Origin: CAZFAP01 sp964516325
Lineage (GTDB): Bacteria > Auribacterota > JABMQX01
Reading direction: 5' to 3'
DNA length: 11,552 nucleotides
Assembly (NCBI GenBank): GCA_964516325.1
Contig: CAZFAP010000156.1
Span: forward strand, 1-11,552
Made by a program: the position numbers and the translations under genes. Positions 1-6,052 of this stretch are shown one piece after another (position 1 is the stretch's first letter; each line of letters opens with the position of its first letter). The notes below the pieces were generated by a model that did no database searches, had not been told where the DNA came from, and saw only the letters and a list, made by a program, of their open reading frames with translations.

Positions 1-60
1 CAGCTTGACCGGAGGTTCAATGAAATGGCCCTTGCAAGGAAGGAGGAAGGCGCCCGATGA
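1..60 (+). CDS. C-terminal tail of an unidentified protein (partial)
   Basis: Frame 1 is open from the window edge to a TGA at 58-60 and encodes 19 residues ending KEEGAR. The stop overlaps the next start codon (ATGA, 57-60), the close spacing expected of a co-translated operon. The tail is basic and acidic with no recognisable motif, so the product cannot be named. It is called as a gene only because of the overlap and because the downstream ribosome binding site lies inside it. Confidence 0.5.
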   Translation, partial: QLDRRFNEMALARKEEGAR

Positions 61-251
61 ACAAACGAGGTTTTGGGACACTCACGCTTATGGTGTCCGT
101 CTGGGCCCCGGTTCTCCTGCTTCTCTTAATCAACCTTGCAGACCAAGGCTGGCCGGCCTGGGGTTTGTTTCCGGTGCTTTTCGTGGGCCCCTGGCTACTG
201 TATTTTTCGGCCTGGTATGTCGTGAACGCCTTCCGCCGTAGCGGCAAGTAG
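57..251 (+). CDS. Small two-helix inner-membrane protein, function unknown
   Basis: This 64-residue protein has two hydrophobic stretches, about residues 8-27 (rich in Leu and Val) and 35-55 (rich in Phe, Leu and Trp), joined by a short Asp/Gln/Gly turn. The ends are basic: NKR at the N-terminus and RRSGK at the C-terminus. That suits a small membrane hairpin with both ends in the cytoplasm. A strong Shine-Dalgarno (AAGGAGG, 40-46) lies ten bases before the ATG at 57, and the start overlaps the stop of the preceding frame, so the two are probably co-translated. Other frames are open over the same stretch, but this one alone has a good binding site and a membrane-protein composition. I recognise no family. 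It was probably the gene directly upstream of mutL before the cassette inserted. Confidence 0.7.
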   Translation: MNKRGFGTLTLMVSVWAPVLLLLLINLADQGWPAWGLFPVLFVGPWLLYFSAWYVVNAFRRSGK

Positions 252-323
252 AGGACCCCGGCCGCCCGCAGTCAGCCGAGGCGGAGGCCCGCCCGCGCCC
301 GTTGCGGGTCGGAAATCAGACGC

Positions 324-429
324 GCGCCATGAATCGAATCAGGGTGCTTTCGGAAAATGTAGCGAATAAGATCGCCGCGGGAGAGGTGATCGAGAGTCCG
401 GCTTCTGTGGTCAAGGAGCTTCCCGAGAA
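324..429 (+). repeat. Direct repeat, left copy (duplicated mutL 5' end)
   Basis: This block matches 1753-1858. Positions 324-408 are identical base for base to 1753-1837, there is one difference at 409 (G against C, silent in a Val codon), and identity continues from 410 to 420. It then decays, with a last shared GAGAA at 425-429. Upstream of 324 the two copies share no extended similarity. The repeat starts five bases before the mutL ATG and covers the first 31 codons. The left copy abuts the original upstream region and the right copy abuts the rest of mutL, so the repeat marks both ends of an insertion of 1,429 bp. Confidence 0.95.
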
Positions 430-478
430 TCGGACCGCTTTGACCCCTGAGGACACGTGCGAAGGAGGCTTTCAGTAA
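329..478 (+). pseudogene. Truncated mutL head fused to a short foreign frame
   Basis: The ATG at 329 opens a 49-codon frame. Its first 31 residues are the MutL N-terminus (helix with NKIAAGEVIESPASVVKEL), the next few (PEN) are still partly MutL-like, and the last 15 are unrelated. The catalytic Glu of the GHKL ATPase is present, but the fragment lacks the rest of the fold and cannot act as MutL. The frame ends in TAA (476-478), whose last A is also the A of the ATG of the DUF3800 gene. The fragment may therefore act as a translated leader that couples cassette expression to mutL initiation signals. It could equally be a passive scar. Confidence 0.8.
461..468 (+). promoter_or_regulatory. Ribosome binding site of the DUF3800 gene
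   Basis: GAAGGAGG ends nine bases before the ATG at 478. It decides the start in favour of 478 over an in-frame GTG at 457, which has no comparable site upstream. It lies inside the truncated mutL frame, so ribosomes finishing that frame end directly at this site. Confidence 0.75.
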
Positions 479-1167
479 TGGATTTCGAGGTGTACTGCGA
501 CGAGAGCCGTCAGGAGCTTTTCAAGTCGCTGCCCCCTGGCGACAATTACGTCGTGATTGCTGGGCTTTGGATCCAGGCTTGCGATCGTCCCCCACTGAAA
601 AAGGCAATTCGCGAGCTAAGGCAGAGGTGCGGAGTCTACGGCGAGTTCAAGTGGAACCGCGTCAGTCCATCCCGCGCGGGCTTCTACAGGGATCTGGTGA
701 GACTGTTCTTCTCGGTGGAGGCGCGTTTCAGGGCCCTCGTTCTTCGGGCGGACGAACTCGATGCGGTGCGGTTCCACCAGGCCGACAGCGAACTGATGTT
801 TTATAAGTTCTATTATCAGTTGCTGCACTACTGGATATTGGACTTTAATACCTACCGGATATTTGTTGACACCAAGACGAACCGTGCCCACGACAGACTG
901 AAGACGCTGCAGCGATGCCTTTCAAATGCCAACCTGTCCGCGGTGGTTGAGGTTCAGGCCCTGCCCTCCCACCAGGTTGACCTCATTCAACTTGCTGACG
1001 TGCTCATGGGGGCGGTGAGCTACAAGTTTCACCGGAGCGGTACAAGCAGGGCAAAATGGGAGGTGGTGCAAGAGATTGAGGGGCGTCTGGGGAGAGAAAT
1101 CGGCTCGACCTCCAGGGCGGAGGACAAATTCAACATTTTTCGGTTTCGCCCAGGCGGAGGCTGGTAA
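478..1167 (+). CDS. DUF3800-family protein (RNase H-like fold), cassette gene 1
   Basis: This 229-residue protein has the family landmarks. These are an N-terminal YCDES motif (residues 6-10) giving the first acidic active-site candidate, EFKW at 56-59, an FVDTK strand at 129-133 with a second Asp, and D168 followed by QLADVLMGAVSYK (171-183) matching the conserved C-terminal helix. DUF3800 proteins are predicted RNase H-like nucleases found mostly in mobile and defence DNA; the substrate is not established. The start at 478 is chosen from the ribosome binding site and from the family's short N-terminus before the DES motif. The stop TAA overlaps the next ATG (TAATG), so the two genes form a translationally coupled pair. 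The pair lies inside the mutL-flanked cassette, which suggests horizontal arrival. Family call fairly sure, function open. Confidence 0.85.
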   Translation: MDFEVYCDESRQELFKSLPPGDNYVVIAGLWIQACDRPPLKKAIRELRQRCGVYGEFKWNRVSPSRAGFYRDLVRLFFSVEARFRALVLRADELDAVRFHQADSELMFYKFYYQLLHYWILDFNTYRIFVDTKTNRAHDRLKTLQRCLSNANLSAVVEVQALPSHQVDLIQLADVLMGAVSYKFHRSGTSRAKWEVVQEIEGRLGREIGSTSRAEDKFNIFRFRPGGGW

Positions 1168-1598
1168 TGGCGCCGCCTCCTTTACTTAAGCTGGCAAACG
1201 AAGCCGCGTATCGGAACTACTTCTTCAGGCACTACGTCAGCAGCGGTCCGGTGGTTACATTTGACGGGTTAGAGGTTCGCTTCTTCGCTCACAACTTTGA
1301 CCACGCCTTCTTCACGGAATCCGAGCGCGGCTCGGGAGTCAAGGACAGGTTCGATTGGACCCGAGCCGAGAGGATCAACTGGATTGAGGCGGTTCTTCGG
1401 GATAGCACCGTGGAGCTTTACCGGAGGAAGATGCCAGGTGGGAGGGTACGCCGAATCGCGTTGGCCCCCGCAGAGCGCTATGTCGTCATCGTTGCTGTTG
1501 ACAGGAACCCCCGGCGCGCAAGTTTTGTCACCGCCTACGTTGTCAACAACGACTCGGCTTTGAGGAAGATGACAGGCAACCCGAAATGGTACAAGTAG
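1167..1598 (+). CDS. Small PBECR-like nuclease candidate, cassette gene 2
   Basis: This 143-residue protein starts on the TAATG shared with the DUF3800 stop, with GGAGG at 1156-1160. Visible features are an N-terminal helical part, HNFDHAFFTE (42-51), a basic and aromatic segment with RFDWTRAERINWIE (61-74), a strand rich in Val and Ile (104-111), and FVTAYVV (120-126) followed by N, S and K near the C-terminus. The order DHAFF, then a basic RAERI.WI helix, then a central strand and FVTAY recalls the phage-associated barnase/EndoU/colicin/RelE (PBECR) nuclease fold, which would make it a compact RNase, perhaps a toxin or phage-response effector. That is recognition from memory of family patterns, not a search. 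If correct, the DUF3800 partner could be a second nuclease or a controller. Confidence 0.55.
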   Translation: MAPPPLLKLANEAAYRNYFFRHYVSSGPVVTFDGLEVRFFAHNFDHAFFTESERGSGVKDRFDWTRAERINWIEAVLRDSTVELYRRKMPGGRVRRIALAPAERYVVIVAVDRNPRRASFVTAYVVNNDSALRKMTGNPKWYK

Positions 1599-1602
1599 AA
1601 AG

Positions 1603-1626
1603 GGCCGCTGATACGGTTCAGCGGCC
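1603..1626 (+). terminator. Terminator-like hairpin after the cassette genes
   Basis: A perfect 9-bp GC-rich stem (GGCCGCTGA with TCAGCGGCC, six-base loop) begins five bases after the stop of the second cassette gene. No T-run follows directly. A second weaker stem (TTACT/AGTAA around 1645-1657, with CC/GG extension) is followed by a T-rich stretch CTTCTTTT at 1664-1671, so the two together may end cassette transcription before mutL. Confidence 0.6.
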
Positions 1627-1690
1627 GAAACCTTTGAGGGTCCCTTACTATAAGTAAAGGACACTTCTTTTGTACCACGTTGTTCCTGAC

Positions 1691-1717
1691 TTGTCAATAC
1701 TTAATCGCATCTATACT
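1691..1717 (+). promoter_or_regulatory. Possible promoter for mutL at the cassette right end
   Basis: TTGTCA (1691-1696) and TATACT (1712-1717) resemble -35 and -10 hexamers, but the 15-base spacer is shorter than usual. The surrounding 1630-1735 stretch is clearly more AT-rich than the flanking genes. With a terminator-like hairpin just upstream, mutL probably needs a promoter here. No good Shine-Dalgarno precedes the mutL ATG. Confidence 0.35.
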
Positions 1718-1752
1718 CAGCTAACGTTTTATCACACGCGTTCCTTCATCAG

Positions 1753-1858
1753 GCGCCATGAATCGAATCAGGGTGCTTTCGGAAAATGTAGCGAATAAGA
1801 TCGCCGCGGGAGAGGTGATCGAGAGTCCGGCTTCTGTCGTCAAGGAGCTGGTCGAGAA
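1753..1858 (+). repeat. Direct repeat, right copy (mutL 5' end)
   Basis: Right partner of the repeat at 324-429. It covers the five bases before and the first 33-34 codons of the intact mutL. Recombination between the two copies would excise 1,429 bp and rejoin mutL to its original upstream region without damaging the gene. Confidence 0.95.
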
Positions 1859-3515
1859 CGCCATTGACGCGGAGGGCACGGAGATTTCTGTCGAGGCGAA
1901 GTCCGGCGGCAGGGCGCTCATCTCTGTCTCGGACAATGGGATGGGGATGAGCCGGGATGACGCTGTTCTCGCTCTGGAACGGCATTCGACGAGCAAGATT
2001 CGGACGGTCGCGGACCTGGAGAAGGTCGGGACGCTCGGATTTCGGGGGGAGGCGATTCCGAGCATTGCGTCGGTCTCGCGGTTCAGCATCACAGCGTGCG
2101 AGAGGGAGGCGCTTATCGGGACGTTTTTGAAGGTGGAAGGCGGCAAGCTGGTGAATGTTGTGGACGTGGGGCGGTCGCCGGGGACGACGGTCGAGGTGCG
2201 AGACCTCTTCTACAATGTGCCCGCACGCCGGAAATTCATGAGGTCAGCTGAGAGAGAAGCGGCGGCGATTTGCCGGCTGATGGACAGCTACGCACTGGCG
2301 TATCCGCAGGTCTATTTTCGGCTGGCTCACAATGAGCGGGAGGTCCTGGTCGCTCCAAAGACGGAGAGCGCGGATCAGAGAGTGGCGAGAATATTCGGAA
2401 AGAAGACGGCGGAGCAGCTCCTTCCTTTCAGCTACGAGGAGAAGGGAGTCATTGTGCGGGGATATGCGGGGCACCCGAGCTTGACGCGATCAGACCGGTC
2501 TGGGCAGCTTTTGTACGTGAACAACCGCCCGGTCATCAGCCCGCCCTTGTATTATGCGGTGATGCTCTCTTACAAGACGCTTGTGCCGAAGGGGCGGTAT
2601 CCGCTGGCGATTGTGTTCCTTGAAATCAGCCCCGAATTCGTTGACATGAACGTTCACCCGACGAAGAAGGAGGTGCGGTTCAAGAACGAGTGGGATGTCC
2701 GGGATATTGTTCTTCGGGCGATTTCTCGCGCGCTGAAGGATGCGGACCTCGCGCCGCATTTCCTTTCGGAGCAATACGAGAAGCCGCCGGACCCGAAGAG
2801 CGATTTCGAGAAAGCCCTGGCGAAGCAGATGGAACGAGGCGTCCCGGGGGCGGCGCGTCGGCAGGAATCGCCCTCGCGGCTCAAGCCCGCCCCGGGCGCC
2901 GGGGCGGAAAAGCAAGCCGATTTGCCACTCAGGACGGCGCGGAGAAGCCCCCTGATGTTCCTGTCGCAACTTTCCGACACGTACATCCTTGCGCAGGATG
3001 ATGAGGGGCTTGTGGTGATTGATCAGCACGCCGCCCACGAGAGGGTTCTGTACGAAAAAGTCATGGTGGGGATCAAAATGGGGGATTGCCCGTCGCAGCG
3101 GTTATTGATTCCCTCGACGGTGGAGGTCTCGTCGGCAGAGAGTTTCCTGCTGCACGAGAACGGCGAGCTGCTGCGGAAGATTGGATTTGAGACCCGACCA
3201 TTCGGGGAGCGGACGTTCATTATTGAGTCGGTTCCATCGTTCTTCCCGATGGGAAACATCGGCACGGCGATTCACGATTTCCTGGCGGCGGTTCAGGAAT
3301 CGAGAAAGGAATACGATTCGGAGCGGGAGAAGATTGTGGTGCGGTCGGTGTGCCGATCGGCGGTGATGGCGCACGACCGGATGACTTCCGAGGAATGCGA
3401 GGCTTTGCTCGTTCGGCTGGTGTCCGCGGAAAATCCTTACACTTGTCCGCACGGTCGCCCTACAATGATCAAGATGAGCCTGAAAGAAATCGAAAAGCAA
3501 TTTAAGAGAAGATGA
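1758..3515 (+). CDS. mutL: DNA mismatch repair protein MutL (endonuclease type)
   Basis: MutL couples mismatch recognition by MutS to strand incision. The 585-residue protein has the GHKL ATPase motifs in order: ELVENAIDA (30-38, catalytic Glu30 and Mg-binding Asn34), DNGMGM (59-64), HSTSK (76-80) and GFRGEA (94-99). A Pro/Ala/Arg-rich linker lies around 350-395. The C-terminal domain carries DQHAAHERVLYE (422-433), the metal-binding endonuclease motif DQHA(X)2E(X)4E, plus CPHGRPT at 563-569. This is therefore a MutL that nicks DNA itself, as in bacteria without MutH. Length is normal and the gene looks intact despite the cassette at its start. The stop overlaps the miaA start (ATGA). The start is fixed by the conserved MutL N-terminus, although no clear Shine-Dalgarno precedes it. 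Upstream DNA is now cassette DNA, so expression may have changed. Confidence 0.97.
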   Translation: MNRIRVLSENVANKIAAGEVIESPASVVKELVENAIDAEGTEISVEAKSGGRALISVSDNGMGMSRDDAVLALERHSTSKIRTVADLEKVGTLGFRGEAIPSIASVSRFSITACEREALIGTFLKVEGGKLVNVVDVGRSPGTTVEVRDLFYNVPARRKFMRSAEREAAAICRLMDSYALAYPQVYFRLAHNEREVLVAPKTESADQRVARIFGKKTAEQLLPFSYEEKGVIVRGYAGHPSLTRSDRSGQLLYVNNRPVISPPLYYAVMLSYKTLVPKGRYPLAIVFLEISPEFVDMNVHPTKKEVRFKNEWDVRDIVLRAISRALKDADLAPHFLSEQYEKPPDPKSDFEKALAKQMERGVPGAARRQESPSRLKPAPGAGAEKQADLPLRTARRSPLMFLSQLSDTYILAQDDEGLVVIDQHAAHERVLYEKVMVGIKMGDCPSQRLLIPSTVEVSSAESFLLHENGELLRKIGFETRPFGERTFIIESVPSFFPMGNIGTAIHDFLAAVQESRKEYDSEREKIVVRSVCRSAVMAHDRMTSEECEALLVRLVSAENPYTCPHGRPTMIKMSLKEIEKQFKRR

Positions 3516-4477
3516 ATGGGTGCCTGCATCAAGGTGGATCAACTTTCCCAGAAACAGTCTTCCTGGTCGGGCCTACGGGTGTCGGTAAAACGGATGCTTC
3601 TCTCTGGCTCGCGAAGAAGATCGGGGCGGAGATTGTCTCGGCGGACTCGATGCTCGTCTATAAAGGGATGGGCATCGGCACGGCCAAGCCGACCCCTGAG
3701 GAGAGGGCGGAAGTTCCGCACCATCTCATAGACATCGTCGAGCCGACGGAAGAATTCAGCGTCGGGAAGTATCGAAAGTTGGCGACGGCGGCAATTGAGG
3801 ACATTCACCAGAGGGGGAAAGTTGCGCTGGTGTGCGGGGGGACGGGGCTGTACGTGCGAGCGCTCGTGGACGGGCTATTCGAGGGGCCGGAGGCGGATTG
3901 GAAACTGAGAAGGGAGTTGATGGCGGAGGCGGAGAAGGAAGGGTCGGAGGCGTTACATGCCAGGCTTGCCGAGATTGACCCACAGGCGGCGGGGAAGCTC
4001 TCACCGAAAGACGTGCGGCGAGTCGTCAGGGCGCTGGAAGTGCATTACCGGACTCGCCGTCCGATTTCCGACTTTCAGCGGCAATGGAAGGAACGGCGAG
4101 CGCGGCCGCCGATGTTGGGGCTGATTAGGGACCGTGCGGCGCTTTACCGAAGGATTGACCAGCGGGTGGAAGATATGTTCCAGCGAGGGCTGGTCGAGGA
4201 GACGAGGCGGTTGCTCGAAGAGGGGCTTCGAGGAAACCGGACGGCGATGCAGGCGATCGGCTACAAGGAAGTCGTCGGGTTTCTCGACGGGCTTTACTCG
4301 CTTGACGAGGCGAAGAGGCTGCTGAAGCGGGATAGCCGCCGGTACGCCAAGCGGCAATTGACGTGGTTTCGCAAAGATGATAGGATTACGTGGTACAAGT
4401 TCGACGAGTACGACAGTAGAGAGCGACTTTACGAGGCGCTTCTTGCGGCGCTGAAAGGTGAGGGGAAAGGGAGTTGA
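3512..4477 (+). CDS. miaA: tRNA dimethylallyltransferase MiaA
   Basis: MiaA transfers a dimethylallyl group to N6 of A37 in tRNAs reading UNN codons, improving codon-anticodon pairing. The 321 residues show the P-loop GPTGVGKT (20-27), SADS (43-46) with the catalytic Asp, GTAKP (56-60), VPHHLID (68-74), CGGTGLY (108-114), RRVVRALEV, and the C-terminal QAIGYKE and RRYAKRQLTWFR motifs that grip the anticodon loop. The ATG at 3512 overlaps the mutL stop by four bases, so the two are translationally coupled. The mutL-miaA order is common across bacteria. An hfq gene often follows miaA but none is seen before hflX. Confidence 0.97.
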   Translation: MNGCLHQGGSTFPETVFLVGPTGVGKTDASLWLAKKIGAEIVSADSMLVYKGMGIGTAKPTPEERAEVPHHLIDIVEPTEEFSVGKYRKLATAAIEDIHQRGKVALVCGGTGLYVRALVDGLFEGPEADWKLRRELMAEAEKEGSEALHARLAEIDPQAAGKLSPKDVRRVVRALEVHYRTRRPISDFQRQWKERRARPPMLGLIRDRAALYRRIDQRVEDMFQRGLVEETRRLLEEGLRGNRTAMQAIGYKEVVGFLDGLYSLDEAKRLLKRDSRRYAKRQLTWFRKDDRITWYKFDEYDSRERLYEALLAALKGEGKGS

Positions 4478-4583
4478 CCCCAGAGAACGCACAGGACGCA
4501 CAGACCACAGAATCGTACGGTAAGTGTCCCCGTGGGCGCCCGGACCATAGGCTGATTAGAACGGAGGCAAAAAGGCGAGGTAC
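4478..4583. other. miaA-hflX spacer with short CACAG repeats
   Basis: The spacer contains a 9-base periodic run at 4485-4511 (ACGCACAGG, ACGCACAGA, then CCACAGAA). This looks like the decayed end of a dispersed CACAGAG-type repeat common in some bacterial genomes, from memory. No convincing promoter or terminator is seen, and there is no open frame long enough for hfq. Confidence 0.4.
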
Positions 4584-5861
4584 TTGGAGCTGACTGAGAC
4601 GCAGAAGCCCGACCATGAGGAAAAGGCGATTTTGGTGGGAGTCCAGCTCGACGGGACTAACAGGTCCCAGGTGGACGACCACCTCGGCGAGCTGGCGGAA
4701 CTTGCCCGCACGGCAGGCGCCTTTGTCGTCCAACACGAGGTAGTCAAGCGGGGTAAGCCGACGCCCGCTTATTACATCGGCAAGGGGTGGGTTGAGCGCC
4801 TGCGCACCATCTGCCAGCAGATGCAGGCCGACCTTGTGGTTTTCGACGAGGACCTGAGCCCGGGGCAGCAGAGGAACCTCGAGGAAATCATCCAGAGGAA
4901 AGTAGTTGACCGCACGGAGTTGATCCTCGACATATTCGCCCAGCACGCCCACACCAAAGAGGCAAAACTTCAGATTGAGCTGGCGCAGCTCTGGCATCTA
5001 CTTCCGCGGTTGACTCGCCGCTGGCCGCACTTATCGAGGCAGCCGGGCGAGATCGGGACGCGAGGTCCCGGTGAGACTCAGCTCGAAGTTGACCGGCGGC
5101 GCGTCAAAGAGCGCATTCACCGATTGAATCTGGAGATCAGGGACGTACGGACGCATCGGGCGACGCAGCGAAAGGCCCGCAAAAGGGGATTCGGCCAAAC
5201 CGCCGCCATCATCGGATATACGAACGCGGGGAAGTCCACTCTCCTGAACGCCCTGACGAGCGCGGACGTTACCGTCGAAGATAAGCTCTTCACGACGCTC
5301 GATCCCACGACTCGGAAAGTCATTCTTCCTAACCACCAGACTGTTTTCTTGTCCGACACGGTCGGTTTCATCCGGAAGCTGCCGCACCACCTCATTGACT
5401 CTTTCCGGGCGACGTTTGAGGAGGTTGCGGAGGCGGACCTTCTCATCCACGTCCTGGACACAAGCGACCCGCAGGCGGACGAACGGTCATGGAGTGTTTA
5501 TGAGGTGCTGAAGCAAATCGGATGCCACGAGAAGCCCATCATTACCGCGCTGAACAAGATTGACAGGCTGAAGGGTCCTTCGCCCGTCGAGAGATTGAGC
5601 CGAACGCATCCCAATTGTGTGCCGATCTCCGCGAAGGAAGGAACCGGGCTTGACCAACTTATCAGGCAACTGGAGATGACCCTGGCGGAGCTGATGGTTT
5701 TCGTGAGGCTGCGAGTCCCACAGAGCGAATCGCGGCTTGTCTCTCGAATTCATGCGGAAGGCAATGTCATCAGTAAGGAATACGAAGGAAACGACATTCT
5801 TCTGTGCGTGGAATTGCCAGCGAAACTTGCCGCCGCTGTCAGGGACTTCGTCGAGGAGTGA
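4584..5861 (+). CDS. hflX: GTPase HflX, ribosome-splitting factor
   Basis: HflX binds the 50S subunit and splits stalled or heat-damaged ribosomes. The 425 residues contain the HflX N-terminal domain (KAILVGVQ from residue 14, DEDLSPGQQRNLEE at 88-101), the linker signature IGTRGPGETQLEVDRRR (157-173), and the GTPase motifs GYTNAGKS (211-218), TTLDPTTR (237-244), DTVGF (258-262), NKID and SAKEG. The start is unusual. The in-frame codons back to a TAG at 4557 hold no ATG, so translation most likely begins at TTG 4584, with GAGG only three bases upstream. A CTG at 4590 would have better spacing but is a rarer start. The alignment to the usual HflX N-terminus is good, so nothing important seems lost. 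A remnant of another gene begins five bases after the stop. Confidence 0.95.
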   Translation: MELTETQKPDHEEKAILVGVQLDGTNRSQVDDHLGELAELARTAGAFVVQHEVVKRGKPTPAYYIGKGWVERLRTICQQMQADLVVFDEDLSPGQQRNLEEIIQRKVVDRTELILDIFAQHAHTKEAKLQIELAQLWHLLPRLTRRWPHLSRQPGEIGTRGPGETQLEVDRRRVKERIHRLNLEIRDVRTHRATQRKARKRGFGQTAAIIGYTNAGKSTLLNALTSADVTVEDKLFTTLDPTTRKVILPNHQTVFLSDTVGFIRKLPHHLIDSFRATFEEVAEADLLIHVLDTSDPQADERSWSVYEVLKQIGCHEKPIITALNKIDRLKGPSPVERLSRTHPNCVPISAKEGTGLDQLIRQLEMTLAELMVFVRLRVPQSESRLVSRIHAEGNVISKEYEGNDILLCVELPAKLAAAVRDFVEE

Positions 5862-5866
5862 CCCCG

Positions 5867-6052
5867 TATTGGCTGTGTATGGTCACGAACTGCGACTCCC
5901 AGCCGCAGCTTCAGGAGCCAGTCGAGGGCCTAGTCGGACTTGACTGGCATGAGGTAACCAAGGTTTCTTACTATTATCCGGCGGTTGATGCTGTCATCCG
6001 GCCTATGAGCATAGGAGAAGACCGTGCGCCTTATGGAGGGCTGAAAGAATGA
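5867..6052 (+). pseudogene. C-terminal remnant of a DUF3883-containing gene (copy A)
   Basis: Translation from 5867 gives YWLCMVTNC, then PQLQEP, WHEV.KVS and a variable tail, ending at TGA 6050-6052. This matches the end of DUF3883 domains (YWLY.V.NC, then an LQ.P segment), often found at the C-terminus of defence helicases. It also matches a second copy at 7258-7452: 27 of the first 49 residues are identical, and 20 bases (5901-5920 and 7292-7311) are identical. The frame runs open back into hflX but has no plausible start of its own, so only the tail of the gene survives. Its stop overlaps the fic start (ATGA), so the parent gene was probably co-translated with fic before being deleted. 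Confidence 0.7.

Noticed and set aside
413..427. A 15-base stretch at the end of the mutL stub (AAGGAGCTTCCCGAG) also occurs in radC at 10925-10939.
   Set aside because: Both encode Lys-Glu-Leu-Pro-Glu, and similarity stops at both edges; the stub still matches mutL (GAGAA) beyond this point. Coincidence of short codon runs is more likely than recombination with radC.
2490..3038. Long open frame on the - strand inside mutL (182 codons).
   Set aside because: It is an opposite-strand shadow of a strongly conserved gene, with no ribosome binding site and an Arg-rich composition typical of antisense GC-rich frames.
3386..3398. CCGAGGAATGCGA in mutL matches 7151-7163 in the DUF1156-like head.
   Set aside because: It is a 13-base match limited to a Glu-Glu-Cys codon run, with unrelated surroundings and a different protein context.
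4001..4501. A 166-codon - strand open frame inside miaA.
   Set aside because: Antisense shadow of conserved MiaA motifs; no initiation signals.
4485..4511. CACAG-containing repeats as a CRISPR array.
   Set aside because: Units are only 9 bases, decayed and without spacers.
5804..5866. ATG 5804 inside hflX as a start for the DUF3883 tail.
   Set aside because: The 21 codons before YWL are hflX sequence read in another frame and do not resemble DUF3883; the tail is better read as a remnant without its own start.
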